Shown: positions 8,073 through 14,574, numbered from the stretch's first letter. The stretch is DNA of 17,907 nucleotides from Anaerolineae bacterium (GCA_015489285.1 WGAA01000163.1:1-17907); one strand, 5' to 3'. The notes: generated by a model not told the origin, from the letters alone. Numbers and translations are program-made.

Positions 8073-8094
8073 GATGTCCACCCCGCGCGGACGC

Positions 8095-8583
8095 TTACCG
8101 CGATGGGCCCTTGCCCTTGCGAACGCCCTTTACCCGTGCCCGGGTGCTCGCCTGCACCGTCGTCTTCTTCCCCGACGTGGGGGAGGCCTGAGCCCGACGG
8201 GCCCGATGCATGTAGGCGTAGACGCCTTCCCCCATGAGGGCGAGGACGAGAATGACCCCCAGGGTGATCCAGTCCAGAATGCGGATGTACTGGGCTAGAA
8301 GGAGGAGTAGGACCACGGATCCGATCCACAGGCCGTGGAAAAAGGAGCCCTCGGGGAGCGCCTTTCCCCGGGAGTGTAAAAGGAAGGCATGGACGCCCGT
8401 GACAAGGGCCGACACGGTGATGAAAAGGAAGAGGAAGAGGAGGAAAAGGGATGTCGGCTGCGGGGGAATGGAGTAGAGGATGAGGGCGACGACCAGTCCC
8501 CCGATGAGGGCGATGAGCAGCCCCAACCAGGCGACCGTTCGTGATGTGATGAGGATCCCTTCGCTTCCCTTCTTCTTCGCCAT
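8095..8583 (-). CDS. Small membrane protein of unknown function
   Basis: The product has 162 residues with four hydrophobic segments (about 17-38, 44-66, 82-101 and 104-124) and a basic C-terminal tail of about 37 residues rich in Lys, Arg, Ser and Thr that probably lies in the cytoplasm. I recognise no family. Its ATG directly follows the cdsA stop codon with no gap, and GGGGGG precedes it, so it is almost surely co-translated with cdsA. It lies between cdsA and the permease, which places it in the membrane-lipid part of the operon, but no function can be read from that alone. Confidence 0.65.
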   Translation of the reverse strand: MAKKKGSEGILITSRTVAWLGLLIALIGGLVVALILYSIPPQPTSLFLLFLFLFITVSALVTGVHAFLLHSRGKALPEGSFFHGLWIGSVVLLLLLAQYIRILDWITLGVILVLALMGEGVYAYMHRARRAQASPTSGKKTTVQASTRARVKGVRKGKGPSR

Positions 8584-9399
8584 CTATCCCCCCCACCAGA
8601 CGGCAAGCCAGTACACGGTCGGCACGACGAAGAGGAGGCTGTCGATCCGGTCGAAGGCCCCCCCGTGTCCGGGAATCAACCGCCCCGAATCCTTGAGGTT
8701 GCACTGCCGTTTGAACATGGACTCCACCAGGTCGCCCACGGGGGCGATGATGGAGAGGAGAACCCCCAGCAGGAGGGCTTGCTGTCGGGAGACATGGGGC
8801 AAAAGCCAGGGGACGAGAAGGAGCGCGGCCAGAATGCCCGAGACCGTTCCCCCGATAACCCCTTCCTTGCTCTTCTTCGGACTGAGTTGGGGGGCCAGAG
8901 GATGACGCTTTTCCCCCAGCGCCATGCCCACGAAATACGCGCCGGAATCGATGATCCACGTGAGCACCAACCCCACGGCCACCCATTCCAAACCGTGAGA
9001 CCGGTTGCGCAGGAGCACGCCGTAGCGCATAAAAGTCCCCAGGTAAAGGGCGACGGCGATGGTGATCGCCCAATCCGTCGCGGCCCGATGGGTTCGCGGG
9101 TAGCGGAACAGGGCATAGGAGAGGGTAACCAGCAGGATGCCCGTGACCAGGGGGAAGTAAAGCCGACCGTCGCCGTCGAACATGGCGGAGATCACCAGAA
9201 GGAGGAGAACGGCTTCCCCCCACCAAACGAAAGGCTCATGTCCCCCACAGTCGGGGCGGCGCAACATGGCAAAGGCTTCATACCCGGCCAGAAGGCTGAC
9301 GAGGGCCACCAAAGCCGCAAACCACCACCCGCCCAGGTAAAGGAACCCTATGGCAAAGGGGATGAGGACGGCAGCGCTGAGGACGCGTTGTTTGAGCAT
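8584..9399 (-). CDS. cdsA: Phosphatidate cytidylyltransferase
   Basis: The product has 271 residues, the usual CdsA length. It makes CDP-diacylglycerol from phosphatidate and CTP, the branch point for membrane phospholipids, in the cytoplasmic membrane. About seven membrane segments are visible. Key motifs are TWIIDSGAYFVG (147-158, D151), the loop SPKKSKEG (173-180), and the family signature that runs from S227 to D253: S-M-F-K-R, K-D (236-237), P-G-H-G-G (243-247) and D-R-x-D (250-253), which binds the metal ions and CTP. The start ATG lies seven bases after the uppS stop with no clear ribosome-binding site, which fits translational coupling. The order frr-uppS-cdsA is conserved in many bacteria. 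Confidence 0.95.
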   Translation of the reverse strand: MLKQRVLSAAVLIPFAIGFLYLGGWWFAALVALVSLLAGYEAFAMLRRPDCGGHEPFVWWGEAVLLLLVISAMFDGDGRLYFPLVTGILLVTLSYALFRYPRTHRAATDWAITIAVALYLGTFMRYGVLLRNRSHGLEWVAVGLVLTWIIDSGAYFVGMALGEKRHPLAPQLSPKKSKEGVIGGTVSGILAALLLVPWLLPHVSRQQALLLGVLLSIIAPVGDLVESMFKRQCNLKDSGRLIPGHGGAFDRIDSLLFVVPTVYWLAVWWGG

Positions 9400-9406
9400 G
9401 GGGCGT

Positions 9407-10192
9407 TCACTCGCTACTGGAGTCGGGCAGGCGGCCGAAACGTCGTTCGCGGGACGCGTAATCCCGAATGGCCTTCATCAGCTCCGCCCGGTCGAAATCG
9501 GGCCAGTACGCGGGGGTGACGTAAAACTCCGCATATGCCGCCTGCCAGATGAGGAAGTTGGAGAGCCGGTACTCCCCGGAGGTGCGGATGATCAGGTCGG
9601 GATCGGGGAGTCCGGCCGTGTACAGGTGCGCGCTGAAGACTTCCTCGGTGATCTGGTCCGGGGGGATGCCCTCGCGCAGGATGGCCCGCACCGCGTCCAG
9701 GATCTCCGCCCGTCCGCCGTAATTGAAGGCGACGTTGAGGATGATGCGGTTGTTGTACTTCGTCCGTTCCACCGCCTCCTCGATGCGCTGGCGCAAACGG
9801 GGCATGACCCCCTCCAAACGGCCACAGTGGCGGATCTGGACCCCTTCCCGGTCGAGCTCGTTGAGTTGCTTGTGGATGGAGAGGCTGAGGAGCCGCATGA
9901 GCCCCTCCACCTCCCGTTGGGGACGGCGCCAATTTTCCGTGGAAAAGGCGTAGATCGTCAGCACCTCCACGCCCACGTCCCGGCAAGCCTGCAACACGCG
10001 CCGGATGTTCTGCGTGCCGGCCCTGTGCCCGGCCAGGCGGGGCAAACCCCGGGCTTTGGCCCAACGACCGTTGCCGTCCATGATGATGCCGATGTGACGC
10101 GGTATACGTTCCCGAGGCACCCCGAGCTCGGCCAACGCCCGAGGGTCGGGCCGGGTGACGATGGTGGGCGGCGCCACCTGTTCCAGGACCAT
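9407..10192 (-). CDS. uppS: Isoprenyl (undecaprenyl) diphosphate synthase
   Basis: The product has 261 residues, close to the cis-prenyltransferase norm. It extends farnesyl diphosphate with isopentenyl diphosphate to make the lipid carrier for cell-wall and glycan synthesis. Signatures are HIGIIMDGNGRWAKARG (33-49, catalytic Asp D39), GHRAG (55-59), YAFSTENW, FNYGGRAEI, and near the end DLIIRTSGEYRLSNFLIWQ with the AYAEFYVTPAYWPDF motif. I prefer the ATG at 10192, which has AGGAG ten bases upstream; a GTG at 10210, just five bases after the frr stop, would add six residues. The enzyme is soluble or peripheral. It sits between frr and cdsA in the usual order. Confidence 0.95.
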   Translation of the reverse strand: MVLEQVAPPTIVTRPDPRALAELGVPRERIPRHIGIIMDGNGRWAKARGLPRLAGHRAGTQNIRRVLQACRDVGVEVLTIYAFSTENWRRPQREVEGLMRLLSLSIHKQLNELDREGVQIRHCGRLEGVMPRLRQRIEEAVERTKYNNRIILNVAFNYGGRAEILDAVRAILREGIPPDQITEEVFSAHLYTAGLPDPDLIIRTSGEYRLSNFLIWQAAYAEFYVTPAYWPDFDRAELMKAIRDYASRERRFGRLPDSSSE

Positions 10193-10215
10193 GTGTGGTG
10201 TGCTCCTCACGCGGG

Positions 10216-10785
10216 CTAGACTTCCAGGATCTCCTTTTCCTTTCGCTCGCCCAAGTCGTTGATCTTCTCGATGTGCTCCTTCGTCATCTCATCGACCTTG
10301 TCCACAAGCCGATGATACTCGTCTTCGGAAATCATCTTCTCCCGTTCCAGATCCCGCAAGTCCGCAATGGCGTCGCGCCGCACGTTGCGCACGGCAACAC
10401 GGGCCTCCTCCACCCGTTTGTGCACCACACGGACCAGCTCCCGCCGTCGTTCTTCGGTGAGCGGCGGCAACACGATCCGGATGACTTGACCGTCATTGCT
10501 GGGATTCACCCCCAGGTCCGACATCATGATGGCCCGCTCGATCATCGACATGCTGCTCGGGTCAAAGGGCCGTATGAGCAACATGCGCGGTTCGGGGGCG
10601 GTGATGGAGGCCAACTGCATCAAGGGAGTGGACGTGCCGTAGTAATCCACGGGCAATTTCTCCACCAGCGCGGGAGAAGCCCGCCCACTCCGGATGGAAG
10701 CCAAATCGTCGCGCAACACTTCGACGGCTTTGTCCATGCGTTCGCGCGCGTCCTTGAGTATCTCTCGAACCAACCCGTCTTCCAT
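10216..10785 (-). CDS. frr: Ribosome recycling factor
   Basis: The product has 189 residues, against about 185 for the family. With EF-G it splits the post-termination ribosome. The sequence shows the long helical hairpin of domain I (residues about 1-30 and 105-185) and the small domain II between. Recognisable parts are SIRSGRASPALVEKLPVDYYG (split here as SIRSGRASP then ALVEKLPVDYYG), the PFDPSSMSMIERAI stretch, SDLGVNPSNDGQVIRI, LPPLTEERRREL and the terminal DEMTKEHIEKI. The start is chosen at the ATG of MEDGLVREI because GGAGGAGGTG lies just upstream; an open frame extends further but has no such site. The usual upstream partners rpsB, tsf and pyrH are not adjacent; an Rpn-family nuclease gene is there instead. 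Confidence 0.95.
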   Translation of the reverse strand: MEDGLVREILKDARERMDKAVEVLRDDLASIRSGRASPALVEKLPVDYYGTSTPLMQLASITAPEPRMLLIRPFDPSSMSMIERAIMMSDLGVNPSNDGQVIRIVLPPLTEERRRELVRVVHKRVEEARVAVRNVRRDAIADLRDLEREKMISEDEYHRLVDKVDEMTKEHIEKINDLGERKEKEILEV

Positions 10786-10814
10786 GGATTCACCTCCTCC
10801 CCTGGAGTCACCCC

Positions 10815-10844
10815 ATTTTACCGTCTCCCCGGCCAAAGACGCAA
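10815..10844 (-). promoter_or_regulatory. Probable promoter for the frr-uppS-cdsA operon
   Basis: On the minus strand TTGCGT (10844-10839) is followed by an 18-base spacer and TAAAAT (10820-10815), five matches to TATAAT. Transcription would begin near 10808, about 20 bases before the frr start. The presence of a separate promoter fits the loss of the usual upstream genes. Confidence 0.45.
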
Positions 10845-10905
10845 AGGGAGCCTCTCCCTGGATAAGGAACGCGCGCGAAGGGAGGGAAAAACGCGGATCA
10901 GGGGC

Positions 10906-10931
10906 CGGGAGGAGGCCCGACCTTCCTCCCG
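10906..10931. repeat. Inverted repeat between the Rpn gene and frr
   Basis: CGGGAGGA (10906-10913) and TCCTCCCG (10924-10931) form a perfect 8-bp stem around a 10-base loop. A second stem, GGCCCC (10945-10950) with GGGGCC (10956-10961), covers the Rpn stop codon. Neither is followed by a T-run on the minus strand, so a classical intrinsic terminator is not supported; they may still stabilise the Rpn transcript end. Confidence 0.35.
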
Positions 10932-10951
10932 AGATCGCGGTCACGGCCCCC

Positions 10952-12010
10952 TCAAGGGGCCATTTCCTCCAGGGCCGCCTTGAACTCGTCGAAGGAATCC
11001 ACCCGCACCGCGATGACGTGGAGCTTCTCCAGCATCTTCACATCGCTCCAGGGGCGCAGGCGGGACGCGACCTCCTCCAGTTGGGATTCCGGGGGAGCAA
11101 ATCGGGCCCGCAACACGGTGAGCAGAGATTGAATCATCCCCTCGAATCGTCCCTGCTGCAACCCTTGCTGCAATCCCTGCTGCAATCCCTGTCGCAATCC
11201 CTGCTGCACCCCTTGCTCCAGCCCTTTCTGCAACCCCTCATCGAACCACTTTTGCGTGACAGCGGACATCACTTCACCTCCTTGCGGTAAGGCCGCGGTA
11301 ACTCGTTCCAGGTCCTCGGGGTGGATATAACGACCCGCCTCGGCCATGTAACGCAGCACCGCTACAGCGGCCTCAATACCCGAACGTGCGGAAAGGACCT
11401 CCCCGAGGAGCAAGGCCAGCTCATCCAACTTCTCCCGCAACTCGGGCCGATGGATGTACTTCATGATGAGGAGTCCGGCCGTCAGAAAAGCATCGACCTG
11501 GAGCTGCGAGTCCTCCACCACGTTCAGGTCATACAAGATATACGAGAAATCAAGAGTGTAGGGTTGTATCTCCTCGGGGGCGCGAAGGAGGGCCCCGAAA
11601 TTCCGGGGATATTGCCAGGGCTTGAGACCGTGGTACAACACCACCGGAACGATGGGCGCCAACTCCTTGCCCTCCTTCCACATGCTCTCCCAAATGCGGA
11701 CCATGTACCGGAGGAGCTGCCAGGCTACAACGGGATCGGCGTAGCTTTTGTGTTCGAACAGAAAATACAAGTACGCCTCACCCCCCGTCACAAGAGGGAC
11801 CTGGAAGAGGAGATCCCCCTGGTGGGAGCGCAAATCCGGGTCGACGAAGGAAGCATCCACCGGCTGCAAACCGGACAGGTCCAGGGGAGCGACGACCTGG
11901 GCGGGCAAGAAATGGCGGATGAACACCCGCGCCCGGTCCGGGTGTCCCAAAAAATAGCGGAAGAACCGGTCGTGGGGGTTGGTAAGGTGCGATTCCGTTT
12001 GCTCGCTCAT
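10952..12010 (-). CDS. Rpn/YhgA-like family nuclease (recombination-promoting, transposase_31 type)
   Basis: The product has 352 residues. Rpn proteins are PD-(D/E)xK endonucleases linked to recA-independent recombination and, in recent work, to phage defence. The nuclease core is near the N-terminus: HDRFFRYFL (13-21), GDLLF with D66, and FLFEHKS with E86 and K88, the D...E-x-K catalytic set. Then come the family motifs LLRYMVRIWE and VPVVLYHG (121-128). Residues 258-291 are a run of four-residue Q-G-L-x repeats, common in this family, encoded by near-identical 12-base units. The start is the ATG of MSEQTES, preceded by AGGTGGT. It is transcribed alone and lies between a housekeeping operon and a degraded toxin-antitoxin pair. 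Confidence 0.85.
   Translation of the reverse strand: MSEQTESHLTNPHDRFFRYFLGHPDRARVFIRHFLPAQVVAPLDLSGLQPVDASFVDPDLRSHQGDLLFQVPLVTGGEAYLYFLFEHKSYADPVVAWQLLRYMVRIWESMWKEGKELAPIVPVVLYHGLKPWQYPRNFGALLRAPEEIQPYTLDFSYILYDLNVVEDSQLQVDAFLTAGLLIMKYIHRPELREKLDELALLLGEVLSARSGIEAAVAVLRYMAEAGRYIHPEDLERVTAALPQGGEVMSAVTQKWFDEGLQKGLEQGVQQGLRQGLQQGLQQGLQQGRFEGMIQSLLTVLRARFAPPESQLEEVASRLRPWSDVKMLEKLHVIAVRVDSFDEFKAALEEMAP
11147..11236 (-). repeat. Tandem 12-base repeats coding Q-G-L-x units
   Basis: On the top strand the unit is close to CTGCTGCAATCC, repeated about seven times with scattered changes. The most alike copies lie at about 11153-11210. Each unit adds four residues of the Rpn C-terminal repeat, so gain or loss of a unit keeps the reading frame. 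Such a run is liable to slippage between strains. Confidence 0.75.
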
Positions 12011-12040
12011 GAAGACCACCTCGCCGTGGAATGTGAAAAC

Positions 12041-12069
12041 ATTATACATGACGACCGCGGAAGCAGCAA
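12041..12069 (-). promoter_or_regulatory. Promoter for the Rpn-family gene
   Basis: On the minus strand a perfect TATAAT (12046-12041) follows TTGCTG (12069-12064) with a 17-base spacer. The start would be near 12034, about 24 bases before the ATG at 12010, with AGGTGGT between. It is back to back with the promoter of the small basic protein. Confidence 0.6.
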
Positions 12070-12098
12070 AGAGCCATCCCCAGCGCCTGCCACGAATT

Positions 12099-12126
12099 TC
12101 GACATTTCACCCCCCTGCAGTAAAAT
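12099..12126 (+). promoter_or_regulatory. Promoter for the small basic protein gene
   Basis: TCGACA (12099-12104, five matches to TTGACA), a 16-base spacer and TAAAAT (12121-12126, five matches to TATAAT) predict a start near 12133. The leader of about 54 bases ends in GAGGAGGG, three bases before the ATG. It is divergent from the Rpn promoter. Confidence 0.5.
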
Positions 12127-12186
12127 ATGCGGAGATCGGGCAAGAAGGACCATCTCGAGCCATTCTCTGGAAGACGAGGAGGGATT

Positions 12187-12348
12187 ATGGCTATCGAACG
12201 ACAAAAAGAGATCCGACGGCGACGTGTACGGCGTAAGAAACTCCGCAAGCTGCGGGCCAAACTGGCCCAAACGACGGACGAAGCGGAACGGCAGCGCATC
12301 ATCGCCAAAATTCGGCGCATCAGCCTCCGGGCCCCGTTAGAAGTGTGA
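12187..12348 (+). CDS. Very basic 53-residue protein (DUF6800-like)
   Basis: The product is 53 residues, with about twenty Arg and Lys residues, in a probable helical hairpin: a basic first helix (residues about 4-28, with RRRRVRRKKLRKLRAKL) and a second helix with TTDEAERQRIIAKIRRIS. It resembles small proteins classed as DUF6800, which share an Arg-rich start, an L-R-x-x-L-A repeat and an ending of the K-I-R-R-I-S type; I am not certain of that assignment. Binding to nucleic acid, perhaps ribosomal RNA, is a guess from charge. The start is chosen by a strong GAGGAGGG site; an in-frame ATG at 12127 lies in the predicted leader and is not supported. It has its own promoter and an intrinsic terminator, so it is a free-standing unit. 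Confidence 0.7.
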   Translation: MAIERQKEIRRRRVRRKKLRKLRAKLAQTTDEAERQRIIAKIRRISLRAPLEV

Positions 12349-12415
12349 ACTCGGCCCCCATACCGCCCAGAACGTTCTAGGACGAAACGAAGGCCCCTGA
12401 AAGCGGCCTAAAGGG

Positions 12416-12437
12416 AGCCCCCTTCCAGGGGGCTTTG
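12416..12437 (+). terminator. Intrinsic terminator after the small basic protein gene
   Basis: AGCCCCC (12416-12422) pairs with GGGGGCT (12428-12434) around a five-base loop TTCCA, and the stem is followed by TTG. The T-run is short, but the stem is perfect and rich in G-C. It lies 68 bases after the stop of the 53-residue gene. Confidence 0.6.
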
Positions 12438-12526
12438 TCCTGACGTAGCCCGGAGGTTCAGCTCTGGGCGGGTTCGAGCGCCGTTAACCGGCGCGAAGAG
12501 AGCAAGGAGATGTTTGTATCGCTGAG
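12438..12526 (+). other. Non-coding stretch before the antitoxin gene
   Basis: No gene is visible. A perfect stem, GCGCCG (12478-12483) with CGGCGC (12489-12494) around TTAAC, lies about 45 bases before the antitoxin ATG and could be an operator for an autoregulating antitoxin or the end of a leader. I see no convincing -35/-10 pair for the toxin-antitoxin genes. Confidence 0.3.
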
Positions 12527-12538
12527 AGGAGCAGAACA

Positions 12539-12763
12539 ATGGCCGATCCGAAAGTTGCCGATCTAACCGTACAGGAATTTAAGGCGCTTGTCCGGGAAAT
12601 CGTCATTCAGACCCTTTTGGAAATGCTAGGTGACCCCGATGAAGGCTTGGAACTGCGTGATGAATTCGCTGCGGCACTTCAACGCTCTCTTGCAACTGTG
12701 GAAGCCGGCGGTAAGACGATTCCCGTGCAGGAAGTGGCTACAAAATTGGGTCTGACTTGGTGA
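12539..12763 (+). CDS. Probable type II antitoxin of a RelE-like system
   Basis: The product has 74 residues, acidic overall, with two helical parts: VQEFKALVREIVIQTLLEML and a region with D-E-G-L-E-L-R-D-E. It ends in VQEVATKLGLTW. Small proteins of this appearance stand just before RelE/ParE-type toxins in Chloroflexota and cyanobacteria. The start has AGGAG seven bases upstream. The stop overlaps the toxin start as TGATG, the usual coupling in such pairs. GC content is visibly lower than in neighbouring genes (many A/T third positions), which fits gain by transfer. The antitoxin frame is intact although its partner is broken. I rely on position and length more than on a specific motif. Confidence 0.6.
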   Translation: MADPKVADLTVQEFKALVREIVIQTLLEMLGDPDEGLELRDEFAAALQRSLATVEAGGKTIPVQEVATKLGLTW

Positions 12764-13013
12764 TGTACCAGGTAGATTTCACACCTGGCGCTGAAAGCGA
12801 TTTGTCCCGTTTGGATGCTCCCATTGCACAACGCGTACTTAAAAGACTGCGATGGCTGGCCGAAAACTTTGAGGCTATTAAGCCCGATTGGAACGATTTG
12901 GAAACCTGCAAAACGCAAGTTTCCGAACGCTCTAGGACGAGGAAAAGGTTACCCGAATCGGACAATGGACGCGAACGGAGATCCTCTTAGTAGCAGCACC
13001 CGGGGACCCATGA
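12763..13013 (+). pseudogene. Frame-shifted RelE/ParE-like toxin remnant
   Basis: The first 42 or so codons from the ATG read as a typical RelE/ParE-fold toxin: VDFTPGAESDLSRLD, then RVLKRLRWLAENFEAIKP. In working members the next part reads like F-K-L-R-V-G-D-Y-R-V-I-Y and then D-E-x-x-x-V-x-x-I-x-x-x-x-H-R. Here the original frame turns into unrelated sequence and stops at 12988-12990. The expected part is better seen in another frame from about 12897: FGNLQNASFRTL, a TAG at 12933-12935 where a Tyr is expected, then DEEKVTRIGQWTRTEI. So I infer one frame-shift near 12885-12897 and one nonsense change. The toxin is almost surely inactive unless the sequence has errors. It overlaps the antitoxin stop by one base. 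Confidence 0.6.
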
Positions 13014-13024
13014 GATCCCCGAAA

Positions 13025-13030
13025 TACAAT
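13025..13030 (+). promoter_or_regulatory. Possible -10 box for the mgtE leader
   Basis: TACAAT (13025-13030) matches TATAAT at five positions, and its predicted start near 13037 falls at the base of the first long-range stem of the leader. No good -35 box lies 16-18 bases upstream, so support is weak. Confidence 0.3.
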
Positions 13031-13033
13031 CGA

Positions 13034-13128
13034 CCTTATCAGAAGAACGCCGGGTCTCAGCACCCGACAGGTACACCTGAGGGCGTCAGGGGGCGGACTG
13101 CCTTCGCTCACGCGCCTCCCTGATAAGG
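13034..13128 (+). ncRNA. Structured leader upstream of mgtE, riboswitch-like
   Basis: CCTTATCAG (13034-13042) and CTGATAAGG (13120-13128) form a perfect 9-bp closing stem. Inside are three possible hairpins: CGGGT/ACCCG (13051-13055 with 13062-13066), CAGG/CCTG (13068-13071 with 13076-13079) and GGGGGCG/CGCCTCC (13089-13095 with 13113-13119, one G-U pair). Together they make a four-way-junction-like fold of about 95 bases. Position upstream of a magnesium transporter suggests a metal-sensing RNA, but I could not match it to the M-box consensus or to another class I know. Function is inferred from place and shape only. Confidence 0.4.
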
Positions 13129-13151
13129 GGGGATATACCCTACGCGCCAGC

Positions 13152-13207
13152 AGCCCGCTCCTCGCCCTCCGGCATTTAGGTGGAGGTGGCTTATGAAGGA
13201 GCGGGCT
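13152..13207 (+). promoter_or_regulatory. Hairpin that hides the mgtE ribosome-binding site and start codon
   Basis: AGCCCGCTCCT (13152-13162) and AGGAGCGGGCT (13197-13207) are perfect 11-base inverted repeats. The left arm is in the leader and the right arm is in codons 2-5 of mgtE. Within the loop CCTCC (13166-13170) can pair with the Shine-Dalgarno GGAGG (13182-13186). CTTCTTTT follows the right arm, as in an intrinsic terminator. The fold could shut off translation or cause early termination, and is the kind of element a metal-sensing leader would switch. Confidence 0.55.
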
Positions 13208-14551
13208 CTTCTTTTAGATATGCTCGTCGACCGGGTACGCACCCTCCTGGCAGAGGAACGCTACGAGGAAGCCGCGGCCCTCCTGGAAGAACTGCACCCG
13301 GCCGACGTGGCCGAAATCTTCGAAGAACTCGAGGAGGAAGAACAGGCCCTCCTCCTCAAACACATGGACCCGCAAGTCTCCGCGGATGTCCTCGAGGAAT
13401 TGCACGAGGAAGAGGCCGCGGAGATCGTGGAGGACCTGCCCGACACCACCCTCACCGCCATCGTCGACGAGATGGAACCCGATGAGGCCGCGGACCTCCT
13501 GCGGGAGATGCCCCCGGACCGGCGTCAACGCATCCTCGCGGAACTCGAAGACCCCGACGAAGTCCGCCCGCTCCTGCGGCACCCCGACGAAAGCGCGGGG
13601 GGCCTGATGACCACCGAATTCCTCGCCCTCCGGCGGCGCATGACCGTCGCCGACGCGCTGGAAGCCGTGCGACAACTCGCGCCCTCGGCCGATCCCGACA
13701 ACATCTTCTACATCTACGTCGTCGACCAGTACGGTCGGCTTGTCGGCGTCGTCAGCCTGTACGACCTCATCCGGGCCGAGCCTTACGAGCTCGTCGGCCA
13801 CATCATGGACCGCGACGTCATCAGCGTCCGCTCCGACGTGGACCGGGAGGAGGCCGCGGCCATCTTCGCCCGCTACGACCTCCTCTCCCTCCCCGTCGTG
13901 GACGAAGAGGGCCGCCTCATGGGCATCATCACCTCGGACGACATCATGGACGTCCTCGAAGAGGAGGCCACCGAGGACATCCAACGGTTAGGTGGGTCCG
14001 AGCCCCTGGACAAGCCCTACCTGGACACATCCCCCCTGGAGGTCACGCGCAAACGGGTGGGATGGCTCCTCCTCCTCTTCGTCACCGCCAGCCTTACGGG
14101 CACCGTCATGAAGTTGTTCCAGAGTGACCTGGCCCGGCACATCGAGCTCACCTACTTCATCCCCCTCCTCATCGGGACCGGGGGGAACGCGGGCTCCCAG
14201 ACGACGGCCACCATTATTCGGGCCCTGGCCATCGGTGAAGTCGAACTGCGAGACGCGCTTGCCGTCCTCTGGCACGAAATGCGGGTGGGCATCCTTTTGG
14301 GCATTGTCATGGCCCTGGTCGGCGTCATCCGGGCCCTCACCTGGGGGACCCCCTGGCCTGTGGCCCAGGCCGTCGCCACCGCGCTCATCCTTCTCATCCT
14401 CTGGGCTACCTCTGTGGGCTCCCTCATGCCCCTCGTCATGAGCAAACTGGGCATCGATCCGGCCGTGGTTTCCGGCCCCTTCATGAGCACCCTGGTCGAC
14501 GCCACCGGCCTCTTCATCTACCTCTCCACGGCCCGCTTCATTCTGGGGTGA
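13193..14551 (+). CDS. mgtE: Magnesium transporter MgtE
   Basis: The product has 452 residues, the normal length. MgtE is a homodimeric Mg2+ channel in the cytoplasmic membrane, gated by Mg2+ binding to its cytosolic domains. In order there are an acidic helical MgtE_N domain (about 20-130), two CBS domains (about 140-200 and 205-262), a plug helix, then five membrane segments (about 287-452). The pore motif GTGGNAGSQ is at 328-336, and D436 in STLVDATGL fits the Asp that binds Mg2+ in the pore of Thermus MgtE. The start ATG has GGAGG six bases upstream and lies inside a possible regulatory hairpin. The many acidic residues of the N domain fit Mg2+ sensing. Confidence 0.96.
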   Translation: MKERALLLDMLVDRVRTLLAEERYEEAAALLEELHPADVAEIFEELEEEEQALLLKHMDPQVSADVLEELHEEEAAEIVEDLPDTTLTAIVDEMEPDEAADLLREMPPDRRQRILAELEDPDEVRPLLRHPDESAGGLMTTEFLALRRRMTVADALEAVRQLAPSADPDNIFYIYVVDQYGRLVGVVSLYDLIRAEPYELVGHIMDRDVISVRSDVDREEAAAIFARYDLLSLPVVDEEGRLMGIITSDDIMDVLEEEATEDIQRLGGSEPLDKPYLDTSPLEVTRKRVGWLLLLFVTASLTGTVMKLFQSDLARHIELTYFIPLLIGTGGNAGSQTTATIIRALAIGEVELRDALAVLWHEMRVGILLGIVMALVGVIRALTWGTPWPVAQAVATALILLILWATSVGSLMPLVMSKLGIDPAVVSGPFMSTLVDATGLFIYLSTARFILG

Positions 14552-14574
14552 GGGGATCCTTTGCCCCTCATCCC
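14545..14574 (+). other. Strong hairpin over the mgtE stop codon
   Basis: GGGGTGAGGGG (14545-14555) can pair with CCCCTCATCCC (14564-14574), 11 bp with one G-U pair, loop of eight bases. No T-run follows, so it is more likely a transcript-end stabiliser or a factor-dependent stop than an intrinsic terminator. Confidence 0.35.

Noticed and set aside
10786..10944. An N-terminal extension of ribosome recycling factor
   Set aside because: The extension lies over the predicted promoter, and the ATG at 10785 has GGAGGAGGTG and gives the normal family length.
12438..12500. A tRNA fragment, because of a GGTTCGAG word
   Set aside because: No acceptor stem, anticodon arm or D arm can be drawn around it.
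12370..12941. An imperfect direct repeat (GAACGTTCTAGGACGAA at 12370-12386 and a 15/17 match at 12925-12941) around the antitoxin gene
   Set aside because: Matches this weak are expected several times by chance in a window of this size, and no insertion-sequence features accompany them.
13014..13192. Assignment of the mgtE leader as an M-box riboswitch
   Set aside because: The 3' part has a stretch resembling the ACGC-GCTGC words of M-box RNA, but the conserved GTTAGGTGAGGCTCC word is not found ahead of it and the order of elements differs.
13386..14517. Extra open frames within mgtE on both strands
   Set aside because: They are low-complexity Ser/Thr/Arg/Pro shadow frames, and the MgtE frame accounts for the whole region.
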